Source of the DNA: Stenotrophomonas maltophilia
GTDB lineage: Bacteria > Pseudomonadota > Gammaproteobacteria > Xanthomonadales > Xanthomonadaceae
DNA: 64,000 nt
Assembly (NCBI RefSeq): GCF_039555535.1
Contig: NZ_CP154630.1
Coordinates: 1-64,000 of the forward strand
Direction: 5' to 3'
The translations under genes and the position numbers were made by a program. The notes beneath the pieces were generated by a model. That model was not told the origin of the DNA. It saw only the letters and a program-made list of their open reading frames with translations, and searched no databases. Every line of letters begins with the position of its first letter. Position 1 is the stretch's first letter. Of this stretch, positions 1 through 11,383 are shown piece by piece.

Positions 1-1332
1 ATGGATGCTTGGTCCCGTAGTCTCGAGCGCCTCGAAGCGGAGTTCCCGCCGGAAGACGTTCATACCTGGTTGAAGCCACTGCAGGCCGATCTGCGCGTGG
101 ACAGCCTGGTGCTGTATGCACCGAATGCCTTCATCGTCGACCAGGTCCGCGAGCTTTATCTGGCCCGGATCCGCGAACTGCTGGCGCATTTCGCCGGCTT
201 CAGCGACGTTTTTCTTGAAATCGGCTCGCGCCCGCGCCCTGTGGAGGCACAGAACTCGCCGGTTTCCACGCCATCGGCGCATGTGTCCAGCGAACCGCAG
301 GTGCCGTTTGCCGGCAACCTGGACAATCACTACACGTTCGCCAACTTCGTTGAAGGCCGCAGCAACCAGCTGGGCCTGGCCGCGGCGTTCCAGGCTGCGC
401 AGAAACCGGGCGACCGTGCGCACAACCCACTGCTGCTGTACGGAGGCACCGGCCTGGGCAAGACCCACCTGATGTTCGCCGCCGGCAACGCGATGCGCCA
501 GGCCAATCCAGGCGCGAAGGTGCTGTACCTGCGCTCGGAACAGTTCTTCAGCGCAATGATCCGGGCCCTGCAGGAAAAGACCATGGATCAGTTCAAGCGC
601 CAGTTCCAGCAGGTGGACGCGCTGCTGATCGATGACATCCAGTTCTTCGCCGGCAAGGACCGCACCCAGGAAGAGTTCTTCCACACCTTCAACGCGCTGT
701 TCGATGGCAAGCAGCAGATCATCCTGACCTGCGACCGTTATCCGCGCGAGGTCGAGGGCCTGGAAGCGCGCCTGAAGTCGCGGCTTGCCTGGGGCCTGTC
801 GGTCGCGATCGAACCGCCGGACTTTGAAACCCGCGCCGCCATCGTGCTGGCCAAGGCGCGCGAACGCGGGGCCGAGATTCCCGATGATGTTGCGTTCCTG
901 ATCGCCAAGAAGATGCGCTCCAACGTGCGCGACCTCGAGGGCGCGCTCAATACCCTGACCGCCCGCGCCAATTTCACGGGCCGCGCGATCACCACCGAAT
1001 TCGCCCAGGAAACCCTGCGCGACCTGCTGCGTGCCCAGCAGCAGGCGATCAGCATTCCCAACATCCAGAAAACCGTGGCCGACTACTACGGGCTGCAGAT
1101 CAAGGATCTGCTGTCCAAGCGTCGGACCCGTTCGCTGGCCCGCCCCCGCCAGGTCGCCATGGCCCTGACCAAGGAGCTGACCGAGCACAGCCTGCCCGAG
1201 ATCGGCGACGCGTTTGCCGGTCGCGATCACACCACGGTGCTGCATGCCTGCCGCCAGATCCGCACCCTGATGGAAACCGACGGCAAGCTCCGCGAGGACT
1301 GGGACAAGCTGATCCGGAAGCTGAGCGAATGA
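1..1332 (+). CDS. dnaA: Chromosomal replication initiator protein DnaA
   Basis: DnaA is the AAA+ ATPase that binds DnaA boxes at oriC and opens the origin. The 443-residue protein has an N-terminal domain I (about 1-75), a short linker, and an AAA+ core with Walker A GGTGLGKT at 148-155 and Walker [10 protein letters not shown] near 210. The C-terminal DNA-binding domain carries the DnaA signature [11 protein letters not shown] near residue 408. The ATG is base 1 of the window, so its promoter and any upstream origin elements are outside. dnaN follows after a 275-bp gap containing DnaA boxes. The length is usual for the family and nothing appears broken. Confidence 0.98.
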   Translation: MDAWSRSLERLEAEFPPEDVHTWLKPLQADLRVDSLVLYAPNAFIVDQVRELYLARIRELLAHFAGFSDVFLEIGSRPRPVEAQNSPVSTPSAHVSSEPQVPFAGNLDNHYTFANFVEGRSNQLGLAAAFQAAQKPGDRAHNPLLLYGGTGLGKTHLMFAAGNAMRQANPGAKVLYLRSEQFFSAMIRALQEKTMDQFKRQFQQVDALLIDDIQFFAGKDRTQEEFFHTFNALFDGKQQIILTCDRYPREVEGLEARLKSRLAWGLSVAIEPPDFETRAAIVLAKARERGAEIPDDVAFLIAKKMRSNVRDLEGALNTLTARANFTGRAITTEFAQETLRDLLRAQQQAISIPNIQKTVADYYGLQIKDLLSKRRTRSLARPRQVAMALTKELTEHSLPEIGDAFAGRDHTTVLHACRQIRTLMETDGKLREDWDKLIRKLSE

Positions 1333-1607
1333 TGCACGGATGCCGATGAGGCGTCATCGCACAAAACGGTGCAGAATCCGGTAGCAAGCGCGGGACACGT
1401 TGTGGATAAAAATGGCGTTTGAAATCGCGCCGAATTTATCCACAGCTTTCCCCACCCCCTGGGGGTCGGTAATACAGAGGGTTTCGAGGTATGAAATTCC
1501 TTTATTTACAAAGACTTAGCGTTGTTTTCCAGCGATTCTGTCTCTACCAGCACCACCAAGCTTTTGATTTATTCCACATTTTTTAAAGCATAGGGGCACG
1601 GAACCAC
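1333..1607. other. dnaA-dnaN intergenic region with DnaA boxes (candidate oriC part A)
   Basis: Two perfect TTATCCACA DnaA boxes lie in opposite orientation: 1401-1409 (as TGTGGATAA) and 1436-1444. An AT-rich stretch runs from about 1491 to 1590, just before dnaN, and could serve as an unwinding element. A box-like TTATTTACA is at 1502-1510. This layout next to dnaA is typical of a bacterial origin. A second cluster lies between dnaN and recF (3081-3316), so which gap holds the functional oriC, or whether both contribute, is not settled by reading alone. Confidence 0.6.
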
Positions 1608-2708
1608 ATGCGTTTCACACTGCAGCGCGAAGCCTTTCTCAAGCCGTTGGCACAGGTCGTCAACGTGGTCGAACGCCGCCAGACCCTTCCGGTTCTGGCC
1701 AATTTCCTGGTCCAGGTACAGAACGGCCAGCTGTCGCTGACCGGTACCGACCTGGAAGTGGAGATGGTGTCGCGGATCGCGGTTGAAGACGCCCAGGACG
1801 GCGAAACCACCATTCCCGCCCGCAAACTGTTCGAGATCATCCGTGCCCTGCCCGACGGCAGCCGGATCACCGTCTCGCAGACCGGTGACAAGATCACCGT
1901 GCAGGCCGGCCGCAGCCGCTTCACCCTGGCAACCCTGCCCTCCAACGACTTCCCGTCGGTGGACGAAGTGGAAGCCACCGAGCGCGTGGCCATTGGCGAA
2001 GCGACCCTCAAGGAACTGATCGAACGCACCGCGTTCGCGATGGCCCAGCAGGACGTGCGCTACTACCTCAACGGCCTGCTGTTCGATCTGCGCGGCGATG
2101 CCCTGCGGACCGTCGCCACCGACGGCCATCGCCTGGCCCTGTGTGAAACCGACCTGGCCAAGCCCAGCGGTTCCAAGCGCCAGATCATCGTGCCCCGCAA
2201 GGGCGTGACCGAACTGCAGCGCCTGCTGGAAAGCGGCGATCGCGAGATCGAGCTGGAAGTCGGCCGCAGCCACGTCCGCGTCAAGCGCGACGATGTCACC
2301 TTCACCTCGAAGCTGATCGACGGTCGCTTCCCGGATTACGAGGCGGTGATCCCGATCGGTGCCGACCGCGAAGTTAAGGTGGATCGCGAAGCGCTGCGCG
2401 CCTCGCTGCAGCGCGCTGCGATCCTGTCCAACGAGAAGTATCGCGGCATCCGCGTGGAAGTCTCGCCGGGCAACCTGAAGATCAGCGCGCACAACCCGGA
2501 GCAGGAAGAAGCCCAGGAAGAAATCGAAGCCGACACCACGGTCAGCGATCTGGCCATTGGCTTCAATGTGAACTACCTGCTGGATGCCCTGTCCGCGCTG
2601 CGCGACGAGGAAGTCATCATCCAGCTGCGCGACTCCAATTCCTCGGCGCTGGTGCGTGAATCCAGCAGTGAGAAGTCGCGTCACGTAGTCATGCCGCTGC
2701 GTCTCTGA
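1608..2708 (+). CDS. dnaN: DNA polymerase III beta sliding clamp
   Basis: The beta clamp is the ring-shaped processivity factor of the replicative polymerase. The 366-residue length and three repeated clamp domains (roughly 1-118, 125-244, 246-366) match the family. The start MRFTLQREAFLKPL and the end HVVMPLRL are characteristic; the C-terminal M-P-L-R-L segment forms part of the peptide-binding pocket. The gene follows dnaA in the same direction. A strong terminator at 2740-2768, flanked by two parS-like palindromes, separates it from the 1-kb gap before recF. Confidence 0.98.
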   Translation: MRFTLQREAFLKPLAQVVNVVERRQTLPVLANFLVQVQNGQLSLTGTDLEVEMVSRIAVEDAQDGETTIPARKLFEIIRALPDGSRITVSQTGDKITVQAGRSRFTLATLPSNDFPSVDEVEATERVAIGEATLKELIERTAFAMAQQDVRYYLNGLLFDLRGDALRTVATDGHRLALCETDLAKPSGSKRQIIVPRKGVTELQRLLESGDREIELEVGRSHVRVKRDDVTFTSKLIDGRFPDYEAVIPIGADREVKVDREALRASLQRAAILSNEKYRGIRVEVSPGNLKISAHNPEQEEAQEEIEADTTVSDLAIGFNVNYLLDALSALRDEEVIIQLRDSNSSALVRESSSEKSRHVVMPLRL

Positions 2709-2717
2709 CAGCAGCGC

Positions 2718-2733
2718 TGTTCCACGTGGAACC
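2718..2733. other. parS-like site 1 (ParB centromere site)
   Basis: The 16-mer TGTTCCACGTGGAACC has a perfect 14-bp palindromic core, GTTCCACGTGGAAC, at 2719-2732. It matches the parS consensus known from Pseudomonas and the wider TGTTNCACGTGNAACA family. It lies 10 bp past the dnaN stop and just before the terminator. Clustered parS sites near oriC load ParB for chromosome segregation. No parA or parB gene is in the window. Confidence 0.75.
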
Positions 2734-2739
2734 GAACGA

Positions 2740-2768
2740 CGCCCGGGATCTTCCCGGGCGTTTTTTTT
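2740..2768 (+). terminator. dnaN rho-independent terminator
   Basis: A 9-bp GC-rich stem (CGCCCGGGA at 2740-2748 pairing with TCCCGGGCG at 2752-2760) with a 3-base loop is followed by eight T residues. This is a textbook intrinsic terminator, so recF is likely expressed from its own promoter. It is flanked on both sides by parS-like palindromes. Confidence 0.9.
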
Positions 2769-2783
2769 GTTCCACGTGGAGCA
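2768..2783. other. parS-like site 2 (imperfect)
   Basis: TGTTCCACGTGGAGCA differs from the parS palindrome at one position in the right arm (A to G). It follows the T-run of the dnaN terminator directly, 50 bp from site 1. ParB may bind it more weakly than the perfect sites. Confidence 0.5.
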
Positions 2784-3699
2784 TTGAATCGGGTTGCCGA
2801 GCAGCCTCCGTTTGGAGGGACGTCATCCTTCTTGTTGGTCCCCTCTTTCGCTCTGCCTTCAGCACCATTCATGGCGAGCGTTGGAACCTGCGATTGCAGC
2901 CAATGCCCGCTGGCGCATCCCCTTCGATCGGAAGCGCCCGCACCTGGATTCTCAACGCGGTGCATTCGGCCAGATCTGACTGGATTGACGAAGCGCCCCG
3001 CCGCTGATGCCGCGATCCCCGCTGCTTCTGCAAACGCCTCTGTCCACAGGAGCGATTCGAGGCAGTTTGGGCCAAGCCTAGCTTCTAAATCTGGGTATAA
3101 ATCTAAAGCATGGTGGTGATGGTAGGGCCAGATTTCGTGGAGAAACAAGCTATCTATATGATTTAAAAGAAATTTATAAGCCTGAAACCCCCTGTATAGA
3201 GGCCCCTAAGGCTGGGGGGGAACCTGTGGATAGTTTTCAGCGGCAGGCAAAAGGGCTTTTTTATCCACAGATTGCCCATACCTTGTGTATAAGTCATACA
3301 GACCCGCTGTGGACAGCGTGAAACGAAGGCGCTGAATTCTTTGAAATCTGTGGAACCCTCCAGGACACTGGATCGCAGATTTGAAGGAATCCGGGGGGGG
3401 CATCCGACCGCACCCCCTGCCGAAGCGCGCACTCACACCTGTGTAAAAGCGCTGGAATCGTTGAAATCTGAGGGTCGATGCCCTGCTGCCCTCGGCAGAA
3501 TTGAAGGGATTTCGGTCACGTCCAGGCCTGCAAGGGGCCAAGCGGACGGCGTGGGGCCACGTGGAACGTGCGATTGCCAAGCGCGCAGAGGCCTCTGCTC
3601 TGCTTGGTCGCTGGCGTGGCGCGTCCTCCTTGACCGATGCAGTAAGCTGATGGATTCCCTGCCCCACTACCGCCTCGTGCGGATGGTCTTTCGCGCCCC
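2784..3699. other. Large dnaN-recF intergenic region with DnaA boxes and AT-rich DNA (candidate oriC part B)
   Basis: This is a gap of over 900 bp with no convincing gene. It holds a perfect DnaA box TTATCCACA at 3261-3269, a TTATACACA-type box at 3284-3292 (as TGTGTATAA), and near-boxes at 3225-3233 (TGTGGATAG) and 3308-3316 (TGTGGACAG). An AT-rich stretch runs from about 3085 to 3180. A 17-bp motif repeats four times between 3334 and 3512. G runs occur near 3214 and 3393, and a half parS-like site at 3553-3566. The small reading frames here show no protein-like composition. The region fits an origin or origin-accessory element better than coding DNA. Confidence 0.55.
3329..3512. repeat. Iteron-like 17-25 bp repeats in both orientations
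   Basis: Two direct copies at 3329-3353 and 3449-3473 match at 21 of 25 positions; both contain GCGCTG and TTGAAATCTG. Two copies lie in the opposite orientation at 3376-3392 (CAGATTTGAAGGAATCC) and 3496-3512 (CAGAATTGAAGGGATTT). The reverse complement of 3376-3392 matches the 3334-3350 copy at 14 of 17 positions. They sit immediately beside the DnaA-box cluster, in an otherwise unexplained gap. Confidence 0.5.
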
Positions 3700-4794
3700 A
3701 TGCTTATCCGCCGCCTCGCCCTGCACCAACTGCGTCGTTTCAGTGCGGTGGACCTGTCGCCCCAGCCGGGATTGAACCTGCTGACCGGCGACAACGGTGC
3801 CGGCAAGACCAGCGTGCTCGAAGCCTTGCATCTGATGGCCTATGGACGCAGCTTCCGTGGCCGGGTCCGCGATGGATTGGTGCGCCAGGGCCAGGAAGCG
3901 TTGGAAATCTTCGTGGAATGGGACGAACAGCGTGCCGATCACCCGTCCCACCGCCGAAAGGCCGGGCTGCGCCACAGCGGCCAGGACTGGAAGGGGCGAT
4001 TGGACGGCGAAGATGTCGCGCAGCTGGGCAATCTCTGTGCAGCGCTGGCGGTGGTGACGTTCGAGCCCGGCAGCCATGCGTTGGTCAGTGGTGGTGGCGA
4101 GCCCCGCCGCCGCTTCCTCGATTGGGGCTTGTTCCACGTGGAACCGGGCTTTCTGTCCCTGTGGCGCCGTTACTCCCGGGCGCTGAAGCAGCGCAATGCC
4201 CTGCTCAAGCAGGGCGGGCCCTCGCGGATGCTCGATACCTGGGATCACGAGCTGGCAGAGGCCGGAGAACCACTGACAAGCCGCCGCCAGCACTACCTGG
4301 AGCGTCTGCAGCAGCGCACTGTGGCCTTGGCCGCCAGCCTGGCGCCGCAACTCGGCATCCAGGGACTGGAACTGAGTCCTGGATGGCGGCGGCATGAACT
4401 TCCGCTGGCCGATGCCCTGCTTCTGGCCCGGGAACGCGACCGCCAGGCTGGGTATACCTCGGTCGGCCCGCACCGGGCGGACTGGAGCGTTGATTTCCAG
4501 AGCATTCCGGGTCGCGATGCGCTGTCCCGGGGCCAGGCCAAGCTGACGGCATTGGCCTGCCTGCTCGCGCAGGCCGAAGACTATGCCGAACAGCGTGGCG
4601 AATGGCCGGTGATCGCGCTGGATGATCTGGCTTCGGAGCTGGATCGCACCCACCAGGCGCGGGTACTGGAGCGCCTGCTCAATGGCCCAGCACAGATCTT
4701 CATCACCGCCACCGAAACCCCAGCGGCGCTGCACGAACTGACCCACATCGCCCGGTTCCACGTGGAACATGCACAGATCGTGGCTGTGCCATAG
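3700..4794 (+). CDS. recF: DNA replication and repair protein RecF
   Basis: RecF is an SMC-like ATPase that helps load RecA at single-strand gaps. The 364-residue protein has Walker [10 protein letters not shown] at 30-38, an ABC-type signature region near residue 270, and Walker [13 protein letters not shown] near 305-316. The start ATGCTTATCCGC gives the usual M-L-I-R-R-L-A-L opening. Two parS-like palindromes lie in the coding sequence (4130-4145 and 4754-4769). Both are read in the same frame as Phe-His-Val-Glu, at residues 145-148 and 353-356. gyrB follows after a 112-bp gap with its own promoter. Confidence 0.97.
   Translation: MLIRRLALHQLRRFSAVDLSPQPGLNLLTGDNGAGKTSVLEALHLMAYGRSFRGRVRDGLVRQGQEALEIFVEWDEQRADHPSHRRKAGLRHSGQDWKGRLDGEDVAQLGNLCAALAVVTFEPGSHALVSGGGEPRRRFLDWGLFHVEPGFLSLWRRYSRALKQRNALLKQGGPSRMLDTWDHELAEAGEPLTSRRQHYLERLQQRTVALAASLAPQLGIQGLELSPGWRRHELPLADALLLARERDRQAGYTSVGPHRADWSVDFQSIPGRDALSRGQAKLTALACLLAQAEDYAEQRGEWPVIALDDLASELDRTHQARVLERLLNGPAQIFITATETPAALHELTHIARFHVEHAQIVAVP
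4130..4145. other. parS-like site 3, inside recF
   Basis: TGTTCCACGTGGAACC is identical to the 16-mer at 2718-2733. It lies within recF and encodes residues F145-H-V-E148. The exact match over 16 bases within a coding sequence suggests selection on the DNA as a ParB-binding site. Confidence 0.72.
4754..4769. other. parS-like site 4, near the recF 3' end
   Basis: GGTTCCACGTGGAACA has the perfect 14-bp core GTTCCACGTGGAAC at 4755-4768 and encodes F353-H-V-E356. With sites 1-3 it makes a cluster within about 2.1 kb next to the origin, the usual location of chromosomal parS sites. Confidence 0.72.
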
Positions 4795-4823
4795 TGGGCG
4801 CACCAGGGCCGCTCGACCCCGGC

Positions 4824-7366
<2,543 letters not shown>

Positions 7367-7433
7367 CACAATCCGGTGATGGCCGGTGCGCGGGGAGGCG
7401 CGCCGGCCTTCGATCCTTGAACGCAGGTACCCG

Positions 7434-8279
7434 ATGTCCGCATCCGCCCCGGCTTCCGCCCCGCCCCCGATTCCGCCGGCCTCGGCCGCGCCGCGTGTCG
7501 CTTCACCGCTGGCGGGGTTTTTCATCGATCTGGGCATCGCCGCTGTCACCCTGTTCGGCCTGAGCCTGATCAGCGGCCTGCTGTGGGGCCTTTACCGTGG
7601 TGTGGTGGTTGGCTACGCCAATGCGCAGGCCAGCGGTGGAACGCCCGACGCCAATTCGGTCGCGGCGACACTGGGCCAGCCCGGCGCGCTTGCACAGATT
7701 CTCATGGCGCTGTTTGCCACCGGTGGCGCTGCGTTGCTGCTGTACTTCTGGCGACGGCCAGCCAATACCGCCGAGCGTCACGCGTCGCGCCAGGCGCTGC
7801 GCCGCCCCTCCACCTGGGGCTGGACCCTGCTGGTGGCGACCCTGATCGTGCTCGGCAGCAACGGCATTGCCTTCCTGGCCAAGCAGTTCGGCATCGAGCC
7901 GGTCCCCACCAATCTGGCGCTGATGCAGAGCGCGATCGCACGTTTCCCGTTGTTCCTGGTGCTGTTCGCCGTGGCACTGGCGCCGGCCTACGAGGAACTG
8001 CTGTTCCGCCGCGTGCTGTTTGGCCGCCTGTGGAAGGCCGGGCGCCCGTGGTTGGGCGTGGTACTGAGCAGCCTCGCATTCGCCCTGATCCATGAGATCC
8101 CTGGAACCAGCGCCAATGGCCCGGCCGAAATCGCACAACTTTGGCTGGTCTATGGCGGCATGGGGGCTGCGTTCTGCTGGCTCTACCAGCGTACCGGCAC
8201 GTTGTGGGCGGCGATCACCGCGCATGCGTTGAACAATGCGGTTGCCCTTGCCGCGATGGTGTTCCTGGGGTCAACGTAA
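7434..8279 (+). CDS. CPBP family intramembrane metalloprotease
   Basis: A 281-residue membrane protein of the CPBP (CAAX protease and bacteriocin-processing) family. A Pro/Ala-rich N-terminal tail (about 1-25) precedes several hydrophobic segments. The family motif EExxxR appears as YEELLFRR in the second half, followed by a His motif ALIHEIP and a final segment containing HALNN. The substrate is unknown. It lies 67 bp after gyrB in the same direction. I chose the ATG at 7434, with a weak AGG upstream; an in-frame GTG at 7386 would add 16 residues. Confidence 0.85.
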   Translation: MSASAPASAPPPIPPASAAPRVASPLAGFFIDLGIAAVTLFGLSLISGLLWGLYRGVVVGYANAQASGGTPDANSVAATLGQPGALAQILMALFATGGAALLLYFWRRPANTAERHASRQALRRPSTWGWTLLVATLIVLGSNGIAFLAKQFGIEPVPTNLALMQSAIARFPLFLVLFAVALAPAYEELLFRRVLFGRLWKAGRPWLGVVLSSLAFALIHEIPGTSANGPAEIAQLWLVYGGMGAAFCWLYQRTGTLWAAITAHALNNAVALAAMVFLGST

Positions 8280-8350
8280 CGCCGCGTCCGCTTGACGAAA
8301 GATTAAGCCGCTACGCTACACACTGCCCATATGAACACGGGGGAGCTTCC

Positions 8351-9157
8351 ATGAAACAACTGCTGCTGGCCCTTGTCATCACCACTCTGGTCAGCGCCTG
8401 CGCGACCACCACCTCCCCTACCGGCCGCCGGCAGATGGTGGGCGGCGTCTCGCAGGCACAGCTGGACCAGCTCGGCGCACAGGCGTTCGCCGAAACAAAG
8501 CAGAAGGAAAAGATCAGCACCGACGGCCGCCAGAACGGTTACGTGCAGTGCGTGGTCAATGCCCTGGTCGCGCAGTTGCCGCCTCAGTACCGTGGCGTAC
8601 GGTGGGAGACGGCAGTGTTCGTCGACAAGGAGCCCAACGCCTTCGCCCTGCCCGGCGGCAAGGTCGGCGTGAACACCGGCATCTTCACCGTGGCCAAGAA
8701 TCAGGACCAGCTGGCTGCCGTGATCGGCCATGAAATCGGCCATGTCATCGCCCGTCACCACGAAGAACGCATCACCCGCCAGATGGGCGCGCAGACCGGC
8801 CTGGCCGTGCTCGGTGCGCTGGCCGGTGCGGCCTATGGCGAAGGCGCTGCCAGCACCGTCAACCAGCTCGGCGGCATGGGCGCGCAGACGGCCTTCCTGC
8901 TGCCCGGCTCACGCACCCAGGAAAGCGAGGCTGACGTAATCGGCCAGCGGCTGATGGCCCAGGCCGGTTTCAATCCGGCGCAGGCAGTGGACCTGTGGCA
9001 GAACATGATGGCCGCCAGCGGCGGCCGCAGCCCGCAATGGCTGTCCACCCACCCCGATCCGGCCAACCGGATCCAGGAACTGCGACGCGATGCCCCGGCC
9101 CTGACGCCGGTCTATCAGCAGGCGCAGGCGGCCGGGCTGCGGCCAAAGTGCGGATGA
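8351..9157 (+). CDS. M48 family metalloprotease lipoprotein (LoiP/YggG-like)
   Basis: A periplasmic zinc protease anchored to a membrane by a lipid. The 268-residue protein begins with a signal peptide ending in lipobox LVSAC (Cys17). The zinc motif HEIGH lies at 127-131 and the third ligand region is ESEAD, downstream. These features match M48 peptidases such as E. coli LoiP, which act in envelope quality control; the specific role here is inferred. A good ribosome site (GGGGGAG) precedes the ATG at 8351. Confidence 0.9.
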   Translation: MKQLLLALVITTLVSACATTTSPTGRRQMVGGVSQAQLDQLGAQAFAETKQKEKISTDGRQNGYVQCVVNALVAQLPPQYRGVRWETAVFVDKEPNAFALPGGKVGVNTGIFTVAKNQDQLAAVIGHEIGHVIARHHEERITRQMGAQTGLAVLGALAGAAYGEGAASTVNQLGGMGAQTAFLLPGSRTQESEADVIGQRLMAQAGFNPAQAVDLWQNMMAASGGRSPQWLSTHPDPANRIQELRRDAPALTPVYQQAQAAGLRPKCG

Positions 9158-9170
9158 GTGCGCAGTTCTA

Positions 9171-9190
9171 TGCTGTATTGCAGCACATAA
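9171..9190 (+). promoter_or_regulatory. Possible promoter/operator element upstream of the TPR gene
   Basis: TGCTGTATTGCAGCACATAA contains a small inverted repeat (TGCTG...CAGCA) and an AT-rich tail that could form a -10. A nearly identical core (TGCTGTATTGCAACA) lies at 35454-35468, upstream of a TonB-dependent receptor gene. The function is not established. Confidence 0.3.
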
Positions 9191-9289
9191 AACGATTTCT
9201 CACGCCATCTGTTTCTGATACGTTTGGCGGCTCAGATTTTTCTGACAGTCCGACTTTGCCGCTAACCGGCGGTTCGATCGAGGTGAACG

Positions 9290-10477
9290 ATGATTTTCCG
9301 TAACCACAAAGCTGTGCTTTCCGTCCTCGTCGCGACCGCCCTGACCGGCGCCGTGGTCACCGATGCCTTCGCGCAGTCCTCGCGTTCCTCCGAGCGCGGC
9401 AACCGCGGCGGCAAGCAGGCCAAGGCCGAGGCGCTGTACCCGAACGCGACCCGCCAGGAGCCGACGGTCAAGGCCTCGGCCAAGATGGGCAGCAAGCTGC
9501 AGAAAATGATCGACAGCTACAACAAGGAAAAGTTCCCGGAGACCCGCGAGCAGGCCGACGCGATCCTGGCTGACAGCGCCGCGAACGAGTACGACAAGTC
9601 GCTGGCCGCGCAGCTGGCCTCGCAGGCGGCCTACCAGACCGACGACGCCCCGGCGGCGATCGCCTATCTGAAGCAGGTTCTGCAGTTCAACGGCCTGGAC
9701 AACAATGGCCACTTCCAGTCGATGCTGATGCTGGGCCAGCTGGAGCTGCAGGAAGACAAGACCGCCGAAGGCCTGGCAACCCTCGACAAGTACTTCGCCG
9801 AGAGCAAGTCGACCAAGCCGGAAGAACTGATCGCCAAGGGCCAGGCGCTGTACCAGCTGGAGCGCTACCAGGAAGCGATCCCGGTGCTGAAGCAGGCCAT
9901 CGCCGGTTCCGCCGAACCGAAGGACAACTGGAACCAGCTGCTGATGGCGGCCCTGTCCGAAGCCGGCCAGTCCGGTGAAGCGGTCAAGGAAGCCGAGGCG
10001 CTGGCCGCCAAGAACCCGAACGACAAGAAGGCCCAGCTGAACCTGGCCAGCATGTACATGCAGGCCGACCAGATGGACAAGGCGGCCGCGGTGATGGACA
10101 AGCTGCGCAGCAGCGGCCAGCTCACCGAAGAGCGCGAGTACAAGCAGCTGTACTCGATCTATGCCAACACCGACAAAAAGGAAAAGGACGTCATCGCGGT
10201 CATCAACGAAGGGTTGCAGAAGGGCATCCTCAAGCCGGACTACCAGGTTTACCTGGCGCTGGCCCAGTCCTACTACTACTCCGACCAGGTGCCGCAGGCG
10301 ATCGATGCGTGGCAGAAGGCTGCCCCGCTGTCCAAGGACGGTGAGACCTACCTGAACCTGGCACGCGTCCTGCATGCCGAAGGTCGCATCCCGGAGGCCA
10401 AGCAGGCCGCCCAGCAGGCGCTGGCGAAGGGTGTGAAGAACCAGGCTGATGCCAAGAAAATCATCAACCTGAAGTAA
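9290..10477 (+). CDS. Periplasmic tetratricopeptide-repeat protein
   Basis: A 395-residue protein with a signal peptide (MIFRNHKAVLSVLVATALTG, cleavage probably after AFA near residue 28). The mature part is Ala/Lys/Glu-rich, with helical TPR-type repeats through most of its length, for example LDKYFAESK...LIAKGQALYQLERYQEAIPVLKQA. TPR domains mediate protein-protein contacts; no catalytic motif is seen. It lies directly upstream of tonB in the same direction, so a supporting role for the TonB system or its receptors is possible. That link is inferred from position only. Confidence 0.8.
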   Translation: MIFRNHKAVLSVLVATALTGAVVTDAFAQSSRSSERGNRGGKQAKAEALYPNATRQEPTVKASAKMGSKLQKMIDSYNKEKFPETREQADAILADSAANEYDKSLAAQLASQAAYQTDDAPAAIAYLKQVLQFNGLDNNGHFQSMLMLGQLELQEDKTAEGLATLDKYFAESKSTKPEELIAKGQALYQLERYQEAIPVLKQAIAGSAEPKDNWNQLLMAALSEAGQSGEAVKEAEALAAKNPNDKKAQLNLASMYMQADQMDKAAAVMDKLRSSGQLTEEREYKQLYSIYANTDKKEKDVIAVINEGLQKGILKPDYQVYLALAQSYYYSDQVPQAIDAWQKAAPLSKDGETYLNLARVLHAEGRIPEAKQAAQQALAKGVKNQADAKKIINLK

Positions 10478-10528
10478 GTAGGAATAACGCCTGAATGCCT
10501 GCTCAGTTGATGCGCAGGCGCTCAGGAT

Positions 10529-10537
10529 TGGTATAAG
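10529..10537 (+). promoter_or_regulatory. Probable tonB promoter, extended -10
   Basis: TGGTATAAG is an extended -10 (TGn plus TATAAG at 10532-10537). A weak -35-like TTGATG lies at 10507-10512 with a long 19-bp spacer. This would start transcription near 10544, about 77 bases before the tonB ATG. No clear Fur box is seen. Confidence 0.45.
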
Positions 10538-10620
10538 CTTGGAGGTTCCTGCGGTGTCATGCACCGCTGATCAGGGATTCCGCCCCCGGCATCCCGGCCC
10601 CACTATTGAGCTCTTGGCGC

Positions 10621-11289
<669 letters not shown>

Positions 11290-11296
11290 TGCGCCC

Positions 11297-11316
11297 GGGT
11301 GGCCGCCTGGCCACCC
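11297..11316 (+). other. Hairpin between tonB and exbB
   Basis: GGGTGGCC and GGCCACCC form an 8-bp stem with a 4-base loop just after tonB. No T-run follows, so it is more likely a mRNA-stabilising or processing hairpin, or a weak attenuator, than a full terminator. Confidence 0.4.
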
Positions 11317-11383
11317 CCGCTCCCGGTTCGATTGTTTAGCTTAGCTACACCCTTTATCACCACACACAACAAAGGTAAGCGTC

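Noticed and set aside
2784..3119. Short frames in the dnaN-recF gap (for example 111 codons at 2784-3119)
   Set aside because: No motif, no ribosome site, and composition unlike neighbours. The region is better explained as non-coding origin DNA.
3553..3566. GGGCCACGTGGAAC as a fifth parS-like site
   Set aside because: The left arm has two mismatches to the palindrome, so it was kept only as a half-site in the description of the gap.
9200..10564. A 454-codon minus-strand frame opposite the TPR gene
   Set aside because: It is a Leu/Gly/Val-rich shadow. The plus-strand gene has a signal peptide and repeats, and a consistent ribosome site.
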